NCBI GenBank assembly: GCA_026129135.1
Contig: JAHCIQ010000004.1
Coordinates: 124,001-188,000, forward strand
Source: Cyanobacteria bacterium TGS_CYA1
Lineage (GTDB): Bacteria; Cyanobacteriota; Vampirovibrionia; Obscuribacterales; Obscuribacteraceae
DNA length: 64,000 nt
Reading direction: 5' to 3'
Below, one piece after another: positions 34,474-43,104 of this stretch (positions within the stretch are counted from its first letter, which is position 1; each line of letters begins with the position of its first letter). The notes beneath the pieces were generated by a model. That model was not told the origin of the DNA, made no database searches, and was given only the letters and a program-made list of their open reading frames with translations. Made by a program: the position numbers and the translations under genes.

Positions 34474-35810
34474 AAGCCCTCCATGTCCAGTTCCCAATCC
34501 AGTCTGGCGATAACTTTTCCTTCAAAACTAGGTTCGGGATTTGAAGCGGTTGCAGCGCCTGCGCGTTTAGATTTGGTCTGCACTCCTTCGTATGCAATTT
34601 CAGGTTCGACTATAGAAAGGTCAATTGGAGTACAAATGACGTCTGCCTTTTTCTCTGGGCTGAATTTCATCACCCTATCGTTGGTTGGAACGAAAGTGAG
34701 CACCTCGCGCTCGAGATAAACCGACTGACTATCGAAGTTTTGTTCGTCAGGATCCAGGCTCTGGCGCACAGGTTCTACGCGAGCCAGAATCTCTGCATAA
34801 CGTCCTATGCCATGACCTAAATTTTCGGGCAAATCTTGCATCATTTTTTCCAGAGCAGGCGAATCTACTGGAGGATAAATAGTCAAATTAGGTAACTGAC
34901 CTTTGTTATAACCCAGGTGGCACAAAGACATTATGGCTGATACAGCGAGCTCAAATTGTTCTGGTGTTTTCCAGTTTGCCCGCAGATTCAAGACCAGGTC
35001 AAATACGGGAATGGTTTCCTGGTCAAACTCTCGAACGAGCAGATTACCGAATTTTGCAGTAGAGGCCCAGTGAATATGTCGTAAATTGTCTCCACTTCTA
35101 TATTCGCGCACCGATCTAAAACTGGTCGATTGATGCGTAATCATCGAACTTGAAGAGGCAAGTCCCATCGTGGACTTGATTCCTCTAATATGTTCAAGAA
35201 AATTTCCAGATACTGTAAATGTGCGAGGATAAACAGTGATAGTCGAAAGTTCTTTTACTTTGCCAGTCTGGAGCCTTCGGGTCCACCAGATTAGTCCAAA
35301 TGGAAAGCACGTACTGATTTCAATACTATTCAAAAAGTAAATTCCACGTCTTAAATCTGGTGTCGGAAATTCGAACCAGTTTTCTCCAGTGAGCTTCTCG
35401 ATTAATACAGGTTCTGGTGAAAGAACGGCTCCCTGCGGGCGCCCGTCCAGACCGCGGCGCACCAGATCCAGTGTCATGCGCAGTTGCTTGGTAGGGATAA
35501 TTAGAGAAAGGAAACCGAACACATTTTTGCGGCGAAGTTTAATTAGTATTTTCGATGCTTCTTCATCTAGTACGTCTTGCGGTAATACACATTCGCCTTT
35601 TACATGCAGTACAACGAGCAAAGGCATAATAAAAGCAAGACCGGCAGTGCAAATGAAGCTGGAGGCCAAAAGATAGATTGATTCGTTAGCACTTACTCCC
35701 GCGTAAAGGAAAATTGCCACCGCAAAAAATAACAGCGAAAAAATACGCATGTCAAAAGTTACTTTCAAACCGAATCCAACTGGAATTGTCAATGAAAGTC
35801 TTTTGTTCAT
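34470..35810 (-). CDS. DUF58 protein (MoxR-associated, VWA-like)
   Basis: A 446-residue protein with two N-terminal membrane helices (about 18-60) and the DUF58 core, marked by SFRSVREYRSGDNLRHIHW (about 236-254) and NLLVREFDQE. DUF58 proteins are encoded next to MoxR ATPases and transglutaminase-like proteins and are thought to work as the VWA-type partner of the ATPase in assembling or activating envelope complexes. It lies 6 bases after moxR and overlaps the transglutaminase gene by 4 bases, so the three are surely co-expressed. The exact substrate is unknown. Confidence 0.9.
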   Translation of the reverse strand: MNKRLSLTIPVGFGLKVTFDMRIFSLLFFAVAIFLYAGVSANESIYLLASSFICTAGLAFIMPLLVVLHVKGECVLPQDVLDEEASKILIKLRRKNVFGFLSLIIPTKQLRMTLDLVRRGLDGRPQGAVLSPEPVLIEKLTGENWFEFPTPDLRRGIYFLNSIEISTCFPFGLIWWTRRLQTGKVKELSTITVYPRTFTVSGNFLEHIRGIKSTMGLASSSSMITHQSTSFRSVREYRSGDNLRHIHWASTAKFGNLLVREFDQETIPVFDLVLNLRANWKTPEQFELAVSAIMSLCHLGYNKGQLPNLTIYPPVDSPALEKMMQDLPENLGHGIGRYAEILARVEPVRQSLDPDEQNFDSQSVYLEREVLTFVPTNDRVMKFSPEKKADVICTPIDLSIVEPEIAYEGVQTKSKRAGAATASNPEPSFEGKVIARLDWELDMEGL

Positions 35811-35816
35811 TTATTT

Positions 35817-36797
35817 TTAGCTCGGTACTTTAACGCCTTCAAGTACTTTTTTAATTACGTCGCTGTGGCAAATACGCGATGATTTCACTTTGGGAACGAC
35901 ACGATGGCCAAACACGTGTGGTGCCAGAACCTTGATGTCATCGGGGGTGACGAAGTCGCGACCCTCGATGAATGCATATGCCTGAGCGGCGCGCACCAAA
36001 AGCTGCGAACCACGTGGGCTGACTCCAAGAATAATGCTTGGATGTTCTCTGGTGGCGGCAACAATATCTATTACATAATTGATTAAGGCGTCGTGCAGAA
36101 AGATAGCACTTATTGCATGCTGCATTTGCACAACTTCTTCAAGCGAGAGCACTGGCTGGAGTTGAAACGCGTTTTCCTTGATTGAGCGTTTTATAACTTC
36201 GGCTTCTTCTTCGCGCTTGGGATATCCAAGACTCATAGAGATCATGAATCGGTCTAGCTGTGCTTCTGGAAGCGGGAATGTACCGTGGTGCTCAATTGGG
36301 TTTTGAGTGGCTATAACGAAAAACACATTGGATAATTTTCTGGTGACACCATCGTTGGTGACTTGTCTTTCTTCCATTGCCTCGAGCAAACTAGATTGGG
36401 TACGAGGAGTCGCTCGGTTGATTTCGTCCACAAGCAGTATATTTGTGAAAATTGGACCGGGCAGAAAATTGAATTTGCTTTCTCTCTGGTCGAAAATGCT
36501 TACTCCTGAAATATCGGAAGGTAATAAGTCGGGCGTCGACTGCACCCGTTTGAAATCTGCTCTGACCGAACTAGATAGACTTTTGGCTAAAAGGGTCTTT
36601 CCTACGCCTGGAACATCTTCCAGCAGTACGTGACCATTGGCCAAAAGTGCAACTACGGCGAGTTTCGAGGCTCGTGCCTGACCGACAAGGGCTTTGCCCA
36701 TATTATCTACCAGGGCTTTAGCTTTACCGCTTAAAGCCGCTACCGCCTGCGAATTGGCCTGTGGCGAAGCAGGGGCCGGGGGAGGTGTAGAACGCAC
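35817..36797 (-). CDS. moxR: MoxR-family AAA+ ATPase
   Basis: A 326-residue AAA+ protein from GTG 36797 with AGGAGGA 7 bases upstream. Walker A is EDVPGVGKTLLAKS (about 59-72), Walker B is ILLVDEINRA (about 122-131), and sensor 1 is FVIATQNPIEH; the lid has VSPRGSQLLVRAAQAYA. MoxR proteins act as chaperones that help assemble or activate complexes with VWA/DUF58 partners. It is the first gene of the leftward operon with DUF58 and the transglutaminase. The N-terminal Pro/Ala-rich 18 residues are not part of the fold. Confidence 0.92.
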   Translation of the reverse strand: MRSTPPPAPASPQANSQAVAALSGKAKALVDNMGKALVGQARASKLAVVALLANGHVLLEDVPGVGKTLLAKSLSSSVRADFKRVQSTPDLLPSDISGVSIFDQRESKFNFLPGPIFTNILLVDEINRATPRTQSSLLEAMEERQVTNDGVTRKLSNVFFVIATQNPIEHHGTFPLPEAQLDRFMISMSLGYPKREEEAEVIKRSIKENAFQLQPVLSLEEVVQMQHAISAIFLHDALINYVIDIVAATREHPSIILGVSPRGSQLLVRAAQAYAFIEGRDFVTPDDIKVLAPHVFGHRVVPKVKSSRICHSDVIKKVLEGVKVPS

Positions 36798-36920
36798 TTA
36801 GAATCCTCCTAATGTAGATACACCATGTCAATATACTTCCAAATCTTTGAGTCCCTTAAACACTGATATAATTCAATTGTCGAATTTGTCGTTTTAAGGT
36901 CCACTAACCGGTCTCAATCT

Positions 36921-37118
36921 ATGTCTCAAAATACTCGACTTTTACTCATAGCCCTCGGAATCATCATTGTTTTCGGCATTTTCTTGCAGTCATTTATCGC
37001 TAAGAATCTGCAAGAAACGTCCAGCGGTCTGGATACAATGCCCGATTTCAAGTATTCCAGTGCCGACCCAAACAACTCGCTGAAAAAGGCTCCTCCTGGA
37101 AAAAAGGCTGATAAATAA
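36921..37118 (+). CDS. Small single-helix membrane protein
   Basis: A 65-residue protein: one membrane helix (about 6-25, LLLIALGIIIVFGIFLQSF) and a polar tail rich in Lys and Pro. No family is recognised. It starts with ATG 36921, 123 bases from the divergent moxR gene, and is followed by the esterase gene after 61 bases. It resembles other small anchored proteins in this window in design only. It may be a regulator of a membrane complex, but that cannot be shown. Confidence 0.55.
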   Translation: MSQNTRLLLIALGIIIVFGIFLQSFIAKNLQETSSGLDTMPDFKYSSADPNNSLKKAPPGKKADK

Positions 37119-37179
37119 AGCAAGCGGAATTCGTTCCATTAGAAGGGCCCAGATTAATTTTTGCGGTTTGTCCGGATAA

Positions 37180-38151
37180 TTGAGCAATACATCAAAAAAT
37201 AGTTCGTCTAAGAAACTCGTATTGACTATTTCGCTGCTGCTTAATGTGGCTGGAATAGTCGCTTTGTGCTTCTTGATTTCTACAAGTATCGAGCTTGCCA
37301 AACAAAAGAAGAAGACGAGACACCTGGAGCGTCAGGCTCTAATTACTAATTACGAGAAGCTCAACCAGTTAGAAGATCGTTCAGCCCGAGTTTTAAGAAG
37401 AGATTTCGTCAGCCGATTGGATGGCAGGGCTGATAGCTTTCTTTTATCTCCTCCTCTTTCGCCCGCACCAGAAGGCAAACACACTTTATTTGTCTATCTG
37501 CACGGAATGGGTGCATCGTATAGAGAACCTTATGGAGATCCTGGCAAATTTCTTGTTGCTGATGAAATTCAAAAAGCCTATCCCTACTCGGTTTTCATAT
37601 CTCTCAATTACAGGTCTCCTGCCTCGTGGGGCGAAGCCAGTGCCTTATCTGATATAAGTCAAAATATCGACGAGACCATGCAAGCATATCCAACGAGCGA
37701 AATTATTCTTTTAGGCTGCTCTATGGGCGGGTGTACAGTGCTCAACTATGCTGCTTGTGCGCCAGAAAGTATCAAAGCAAAATTGAAAGGCATAGTCAGC
37801 ATCGAATCTGCAGGAGACCTGGCAGTGCTTTTCGATAAGACAAGTGCACGTATTGTGAAGCAGGCGATGGTCATCATGCTCAAAGGAACACCTAAAGACA
37901 ATCCGGATGCCTACAGACAAGCAAGTTTTTTTCACAATATTCAGGGGCTGCCAAAACAGGTCAGAATCGCAGTTGTCTCTGCCAAAAAAGATAGCACCGT
38001 ACCGCCCGAGATGCAGAAGCAAATTATTGAACGCTTGCAATCGATGCAGGTCAAATCCAAACTAATTGAGATAGACACAAATCACGGCTTACCCGAGCCG
38101 TCTGTCTTCATAGACGCAATTAAGTTTACGCTTGCTAAGGACAGCGCATGA
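37180..38151 (+). CDS. Membrane-anchored alpha/beta hydrolase (esterase-like)
   Basis: A 323-residue protein from TTG 37180. A signal anchor (about 13-36) precedes a Lys/Arg-rich stretch and a hydrolase domain. FVYLHGMGASYREPYG (about 104-119) gives the oxyanion loop; the nucleophile elbow is LGCSMGG with Ser181; Asp and His of the triad are probably in VSAKKDSTVPPE and the DTNHGLPEP end region. It is of the dienelactone hydrolase / prolyl-oligopeptidase-like type. The substrate is unknown. The TPR gene downstream overlaps its stop by 4 bases, so the two are coupled. Confidence 0.8.
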   Translation: MSNTSKNSSSKKLVLTISLLLNVAGIVALCFLISTSIELAKQKKKTRHLERQALITNYEKLNQLEDRSARVLRRDFVSRLDGRADSFLLSPPLSPAPEGKHTLFVYLHGMGASYREPYGDPGKFLVADEIQKAYPYSVFISLNYRSPASWGEASALSDISQNIDETMQAYPTSEIILLGCSMGGCTVLNYAACAPESIKAKLKGIVSIESAGDLAVLFDKTSARIVKQAMVIMLKGTPKDNPDAYRQASFFHNIQGLPKQVRIAVVSAKKDSTVPPEMQKQIIERLQSMQVKSKLIEIDTNHGLPEPSVFIDAIKFTLAKDSA

Positions 38152-39494
38152 AAAAAATCATTCTCGCATTGAGTTTCACTTTGCTGGTATCGAATGTGGT
38201 GCCAAGTGGAGCTATGGCACAATCTAAACATTGGGATATAAAACGCAGAGATGAAGCAGCCAATCTTACATCGGCTGGTCTGAACTATTTGACCGACAAA
38301 AAACAAAAGAAAAAACGCAAAGAAAAAGACAATATCATTTTTGCAAGCAAGTTTTTCGAGAAGGCAGTGAACGTGTATCCTGAAAATGTAACGGCATTGA
38401 ATTTGCTCGCTTTGTGTTTGACTTTTACAAATGAGACAGATAGAGCTCTCACTTATTTGCAGAAGGCTTCGCAGCTGGGTGGACAGGACAATGAAAATCT
38501 TGCCACCACGGGAATCGCTCAGTATCTGAATCACAATTTCGAAGTTAGCGTAAATGTCTGGAATAAACTTTTCAAAGTTTCGCAGGACAAAGGACCTGCA
38601 CTCACCTGTCTTGGTTATGGATTAATTCGTCGAGGCGACTTCAACAAAGCAATCAAATGTTTCGAACAAGCCCAAGGACAGGCTCCGCAATCGGCTTTTG
38701 TGCTCGATGGTGCTTCGCGTGCATATTATTTCTTGGGTGATTTTGAAAATGCAAAGTCATTTGCCTCAAGAGCAAATGCGCTTGGAGAGTACAATTTCAC
38801 TACTGCCCTCAAAGCACGTGCCGATATGATGCAGGGCAATTATGCAGAGGCACAAAAAGGGGCAAGAAGACTGACGTCGAAACCTACTCAATACAAGATG
38901 GGACGTTCTCTTGCCTTTCTTGGCTTCAGCAAATTGTACGATTTAGAAGCCGACCCGTTTCAGCTCGATAATCAAGATTCTGGAATATCTATTTCCGCGC
39001 GAATAAAAGACATGCAGTCATTCGAGCCTAGAAAAGGTCAGGCGAATCAACAAGTCCAAAGCTATAAGCCTCAAGCGGGCAAGATAAGCGAGAATCTGGA
39101 CAAAGTGCGTGCTTCTATGTCGCTTAGCAAAGACGATTATTACCTCGAATATCAATTAGGTCTGATTCAAGCTTGTATGGGAGATTTTTCTGGGGCGCAA
39201 AATTCGTTTGAAAGTGCGCTCAGGCGGAACCCGCAAGCAATGGTAATCTTGCTCGATCTTGCCTATGTATATTTCAGGCAGGACCAGAAAGCAAAGGCGG
39301 CTTCGTGCGTGCAAAGTTTCAAACAGCAATGGCCTAATACGAAACTGGCACCTTTTTACGAGCAGATGCTTGTAAGTCCCGCTACTAATACTGCTAATCC
39401 GAACAAACAGGATCCTTTTGCCACGAGTCAACCAAAGCCGAATCAACCAAAAGAAGATCCACTGGACAATAATCCTAAAGACTCTGGTTTTTAG
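38148..39494 (+). CDS. Secreted TPR protein
   Basis: A 448-residue protein with a signal peptide ending near GAMAQS (about residue 25). Six or more TPRs run from about 35 to 230 (NVTALNLLALCLTFTNETDR; PALTCLGYGLIRRGDFNKAI; AFVLDGASRAYYFLGDFENA) and again at about 330-400 (YLEYQLGLIQACMGDFSGAQ). The C-terminus is Asn/Pro-rich and disordered. It is coupled by ATGA overlap to the membrane-anchored hydrolase upstream, so it may present substrate to it or hold it in a complex. No enzyme motif. Confidence 0.75.
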   Translation: MKKIILALSFTLLVSNVVPSGAMAQSKHWDIKRRDEAANLTSAGLNYLTDKKQKKKRKEKDNIIFASKFFEKAVNVYPENVTALNLLALCLTFTNETDRALTYLQKASQLGGQDNENLATTGIAQYLNHNFEVSVNVWNKLFKVSQDKGPALTCLGYGLIRRGDFNKAIKCFEQAQGQAPQSAFVLDGASRAYYFLGDFENAKSFASRANALGEYNFTTALKARADMMQGNYAEAQKGARRLTSKPTQYKMGRSLAFLGFSKLYDLEADPFQLDNQDSGISISARIKDMQSFEPRKGQANQQVQSYKPQAGKISENLDKVRASMSLSKDDYYLEYQLGLIQACMGDFSGAQNSFESALRRNPQAMVILLDLAYVYFRQDQKAKAASCVQSFKQQWPNTKLAPFYEQMLVSPATNTANPNKQDPFATSQPKPNQPKEDPLDNNPKDSGF

Positions 39495-39502
39495 AAATCG
39501 AG

Positions 39503-40081
39503 TTAGATCGAAATTTCTTTCCAGTGGGTTCTGTAGTGCAGCTTTTTCCAGCCGTCTTGCGGTGTGTGCTTGACGAAAATATCAGTGCATTGCGATGCGA
39601 AAGCTTTGGGCTTCTTGCCTCCAAAACGCTTTACTGCTCTAAAAGTGACAATGGCTGTGTCGCCCCTCACTTGTGCAAATGGATGGTCGATTGTGTATGA
39701 CTCGACCGGATTGCCTTCCGATTTAGATTTGTCCCATTGTTCGCGAACCCATTCCATTACGGCAGGCTTGCCAACGATCAATTTTTTCTTCTTGTCGTCG
39801 AAAGTAGTTATGTCGTTGTCCAGAAAATCTGACAACTTGCTGAAATCGCCGGCACTGTATGCTTTGGCAATTTCTTTGAGCGTATCTATTACTTCGCCTG
39901 CTTCAGGGCAGGCAAGGTGAGGATTGATGCACGAAACATCGGCTTCGGGAGTGGCTGATGCCAGTTCTTCTGCGCGAGCCTGTGTACATGTTGAGTTTGT
40001 AAAAAACGAAATGCCTCCCACAATAGTCAGTAAAACTGACACTTGAGCTACAAATTTGCGGGGGAAAATCGTTTCTTTCAT
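39503..40081 (-). CDS. Exported SnoaL/NTF2-like protein
   Basis: A 192-residue protein with a signal peptide (about 1-37, ending near CTQARA). The mature domain (about 60-190) has the cone-shaped NTF2-like pattern: EIAKAYSAGDFSKLSDFLDN helix region, then strands such as DTAIVTFRAVKRFG and the final WKKLHYRTHWKEI. Such folds bind small molecules or act as simple isomerases or hydrolases; DUF4440-type members are often of unknown function. Two Cys pairs in the N-terminal part (SCINPHLACPEA) may form a disulfide after export. Confidence 0.65.
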   Translation of the reverse strand: MKETIFPRKFVAQVSVLLTIVGGISFFTNSTCTQARAEELASATPEADVSCINPHLACPEAGEVIDTLKEIAKAYSAGDFSKLSDFLDNDITTFDDKKKKLIVGKPAVMEWVREQWDKSKSEGNPVESYTIDHPFAQVRGDTAIVTFRAVKRFGGKKPKAFASQCTDIFVKHTPQDGWKKLHYRTHWKEISI

Positions 40082-40118
40082 GTTTTAGGCCTCACTTAAA
40101 CGATTAGGGATTCCAGGA

Positions 40119-40430
40119 CTATCTTGAACCAAGCGCATCATCGATATCTTTGATTGATCTGTCAGTATCGGTGATAGCAGCTTGCAGGAGGTCGTATTCT
40201 CTTTGATTGTCTTTGATTCTTCGGTACACAACATCGGCTTTTGCCGCCAGTTGAGCCTTCTGGTCCAGAAGAGCGTCTCTGGTTTTTTTCAAGTTGTCCA
40301 CTACACCAAGCGCGGAAGCTGCCAGACGAGAAGTTGGAGCCAATCTGATATCAAGTGAAATCAAAGTTATGGCACCAAGCAATATTGCAATCGCAATTAC
40401 AAACTTCGTTTTCACCGGTTCCTCAGCCAA
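40119..40430 (-). CDS. Small membrane protein with coiled coil
   Basis: A 103-residue protein: one membrane helix (about 9-27, FVIAIAILLGAITLISLDI) followed by about 60 residues of uninterrupted predicted helix with heptad-like spacing of Leu, Ala and Val (LKKTRDALLDQKAQLAAKAD). It looks like a membrane-anchored coiled coil that could oligomerise or act as a spacer. No family is recognised. It lies on the same strand as the SnoaL-like gene, 37 bases upstream of it, and the two may be co-transcribed. Confidence 0.6.
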   Translation of the reverse strand: MAEEPVKTKFVIAIAILLGAITLISLDIRLAPTSRLAASALGVVDNLKKTRDALLDQKAQLAAKADVVYRRIKDNQREYDLLQAAITDTDRSIKDIDDALGSR

Positions 40431-40585
40431 TGCAGTGTTTTGAGGTACTTGAAAAGTTTACTATAAACTTTGCCTAATGGAGCCTTAAATCATCATAAAT
40501 CCAGTTAAGTAATCGCTAAGAATTGAAGTCACTGTCAAGATTAGAATAAGGTGGTTGCTCTGTTTGCGCTTTGGAAGTCAAGCAA

Positions 40586-41437
40586 ATGACTCAGAAAAAA
40601 GCTCTGGAAAAAGAATTAAAAGCCGTCATCACAGGAGCTTCTTCTGGGATAGGCAAGGCTCTTGCTATTCTTCTAGCCCAAAAATATCAAGCTTGTATCG
40701 TGATTGGCGGACGGAATCTAGAACAGCTCGAAGACACTAAAAAACAGATTGAACAGGCGGGTGGCAAATGTTTGATCAAGTCCTGTGACATCGGAACGCC
40801 AGGGATGGCGAATGAAACAGTTCAGGCGTGTTTAGACTATTTCGGTTCGATCTCATTACTTGTAAACAATGCCGGACTTGCTCAATCTGGGCGTTTTGAA
40901 GATTTGGACACAGACAAATTCAGACGAGTGTTCGATGTCAATTTTTTTGCCGCACTCGAAGCTACTTATGCTGCTCTTCCATCATTCAAAAAACAGGGCT
41001 TCGGTAAAATAGTAAACGTGTCTTCTGTAGCTGGCAAAGTGTCTTTTGCTGGAAGCGTCTGTTATTCAGCATCCAAGTTTGCTCTTACTGCAATGTCTAA
41101 CGGTTCGGGCCTAGAACTTGCATCACAAAACATAGATGTTTTGACAGTTTGTCCGGGATGGGTGCGCACCGAATTCTTCGAGAAAAATCACGTGGCAAAA
41201 TTCAAAAATCCCACTTTGATAGCCGAGGAAAGAAGTCCACGTGGGTGGATTATGAAGCATTTGCTTTCCATTTCGTCCAAGGAGGCGGCTTTAGAAATCC
41301 TCAGCGAATTGAAGAAGTCGGGAAGTCGCGAAATAGTAATGACTGCTCCTGGCAAAATCATCGAACGCTTGCAAGGCGTTTGTCCAAAAGTGGTGTCGGC
41401 TCTCAACTCTGCCATTCCGCTCGATTACAACAAATGA
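40586..41437 (+). CDS. Short-chain dehydrogenase/reductase
   Basis: A 283-residue SDR, choosing ATG 40586 over a TTG at 40571. The cofactor site is VITGASSGIGKALAI, the NNAG motif is LVNNAGLAQS, and the catalytic Ser-Tyr-Lys are in VSSVAGK and CYSASKFAL. The Arg in IGGRNLEQL after strand 2 suggests NADP(H). The C-terminal 70 residues (RGWIMKHLLSISSKEAALEI to KVVSALNS) resemble long-tail DltE/YqjQ-like SDRs. The substrate cannot be predicted. A small conserved-looking gene follows 6 bases later and is probably in the same transcript. Confidence 0.85.
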   Translation: MTQKKALEKELKAVITGASSGIGKALAILLAQKYQACIVIGGRNLEQLEDTKKQIEQAGGKCLIKSCDIGTPGMANETVQACLDYFGSISLLVNNAGLAQSGRFEDLDTDKFRRVFDVNFFAALEATYAALPSFKKQGFGKIVNVSSVAGKVSFAGSVCYSASKFALTAMSNGSGLELASQNIDVLTVCPGWVRTEFFEKNHVAKFKNPTLIAEERSPRGWIMKHLLSISSKEAALEILSELKKSGSREIVMTAPGKIIERLQGVCPKVVSALNSAIPLDYNK

Positions 41438-41443
41438 GGATAT

Positions 41444-42073
41444 ATGCAAGACAATAAGCCTGAAGATGAAAAAGTGGGTTTCGATTTTGACAGCTTTATA
41501 GGCAAAGTCACAGTATTTCGCTACAACCTGCAAAAAGAAGCTGAAATCAAAATCAAACGAAAAGCTGCTATATCGTCTCTGGGTGCGGCCGCTGTCAATT
41601 TGTGCTCGGCACTGGATCAAAAGGGTAACGTCGGAAGTGAATCAAAAATTGTGGTGGCAGAGCTTGGCAATGATGCTATTCACATCAAGGCCGAAAAACG
41701 CTTTTTGACCATGACTATTGTAAGCGGCGTTTCTTCTGACGCTGATATGCCAAACTCGCGAAAAGAGCGTTGCGCCCAGATTTTTACTTACTTTTATCTG
41801 GGTGATGACGATACTGCTACGCTTGTATCTCGTCTTTCCATCTATCATAATGGTGATATCACTGACGGTACCACAACCTGGAATCTGGCAAGTGGAGTAG
41901 AGGGCTGTTATCCTTTTATGGAAGACTTGATGGATCGCTTCATCTTTAACTTGAATCTGGTCTGGAGATACGGAAAAGAGCTACCCGACCACATTTCCAA
42001 AGTTCCGGTGGACGATGGAGATATTCATATCGAACACTTGAGACAGACGTCTGGACAGTTTACTGTTAAGTAA
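41444..42073 (+). CDS. Cytoplasmic protein of unknown function
   Basis: A 209-residue protein without signal peptide or membrane helix. ATG 41444 follows GAGGAT. The N-terminal half contains a basic amphipathic stretch (QKEAEIKIKRKAAISSLGAA); the middle has alternating polar and hydrophobic residues suggestive of beta strands (ESKIVVAELGNDAIHIKAEK; LVSRLSIYHNGDITDG), and the C-terminus is acidic. No family is recognised. It is 6 bases behind the SDR gene, so a linked role is likely; it overlaps the convergent TPR gene by 8 bases. Confidence 0.6.
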   Translation: MQDNKPEDEKVGFDFDSFIGKVTVFRYNLQKEAEIKIKRKAAISSLGAAAVNLCSALDQKGNVGSESKIVVAELGNDAIHIKAEKRFLTMTIVSGVSSDADMPNSRKERCAQIFTYFYLGDDDTATLVSRLSIYHNGDITDGTTTWNLASGVEGCYPFMEDLMDRFIFNLNLVWRYGKELPDHISKVPVDDGDIHIEHLRQTSGQFTVK

Positions 42074-43013
42074 AAGATTTTTTCAAACGCATTTTGGATA
42101 GTCGTTGGTCCAGTTTGTCCGCATCAGAAGAGCGTTTGGTCAGGCGCAATAACTGACAGTAATTTTCGAGCACTATTACTACTTTGGGATGCTCGGGACC
42201 AAGTGAATCTTCCCAGATTTCCAGAGCGCGTGCAAAGAGCGCTTCAGCTCTATTGTATTTCTCGTTTTGCAAATACAAGCAGCCAAGAATATTCATGCTC
42301 TCTGCTACCATGGGGTGGTCCGAGCTGAGCAATTTTTCTCTAATAGCCAGTGCCCGTCTCAAAAGCGACTCTGCTTTTTCGAAACCATCGCTATCCAAAT
42401 AGAGCGAGGACATGTCACTTAATATGGTGGCAATGCGTGGATGTTGTTTGCCGTTCAAATTTTCGTTTATAGTCAAAACGTGCTTGAATGCATCTTCTGC
42501 TTGCTTGACTTGATTCAGCATGACGTAGAGCCGAGCTAAATTGTAATAAAGTTCACCAGTCTCGAGCGAATTGTCTCCAATATAACGCTTGCTTATTTCA
42601 ATCGCTCTCAAATAAAGAGGCTCGGCCTCTTTGAATTTGCCAGTATTTCTGTAGACTTCGGCAAGATTATTTACTGCAGTGGCAAGGGCAGGGTGTTCGA
42701 ATCCAAAGACTTTTTCTTGGATACGAAGAGCCTTTACCAGATGCGGCTCGGCTTCAAGCAGTTTGGACTGCGCCAGAAGCACCATCGCTAAATTATTCAT
42801 GGATGAGCCGATTTCTGGATGATCTACTGCCAGAGTACGTTCTCTGATAACCAGTGCACGAGCCAAAAACTCTTCTGCTTCACCAAAACGACTATCGTGA
42901 TAAAGCAGTAAGCCAAGCGAAGTTAAATAGTCAGCCAGCTCTGGGCTTTCATTACCCAAAGAATTTTCCATCTCCGGCAGGAGAGCTAGCAGAACTTCAA
43001 GCTTGTCGTCCAT
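42066..43013 (-). CDS. Cytoplasmic TPR protein (kinesin-light-chain-type repeats)
   Basis: A 315-residue protein made almost entirely of about seven 42-residue TPR units with the kinesin-light-chain/NPHP3-type pattern, such as YLTSLGLLLYHDSRFGEAEE, SSMNNLAMVLLAQSKLLEAE, TAVNNLAEVYRNTGKFKEAE and ESMNILGCLYLQNEKYNRAE, each closed by AL-x-I-x-E-x-x-LG-x-x-HP. No signal peptide is present, unlike most TPR proteins here. It is a protein-binding solenoid; the partner is unknown. The regular repeats suggest recent duplication. Confidence 0.85.
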   Translation of the reverse strand: MDDKLEVLLALLPEMENSLGNESPELADYLTSLGLLLYHDSRFGEAEEFLARALVIRERTLAVDHPEIGSSMNNLAMVLLAQSKLLEAEPHLVKALRIQEKVFGFEHPALATAVNNLAEVYRNTGKFKEAEPLYLRAIEISKRYIGDNSLETGELYYNLARLYVMLNQVKQAEDAFKHVLTINENLNGKQHPRIATILSDMSSLYLDSDGFEKAESLLRRALAIREKLLSSDHPMVAESMNILGCLYLQNEKYNRAEALFARALEIWEDSLGPEHPKVVIVLENYCQLLRLTKRSSDADKLDQRLSKMRLKKSFT

Positions 43014-43104
43014 TTACCAAGTAATAATAGTCGCGTTTTTAAACCGATAATTCGAGCTTATCACGAACTTATACCCAATATATAAGGACAATTTGCTTAT
43101 TACG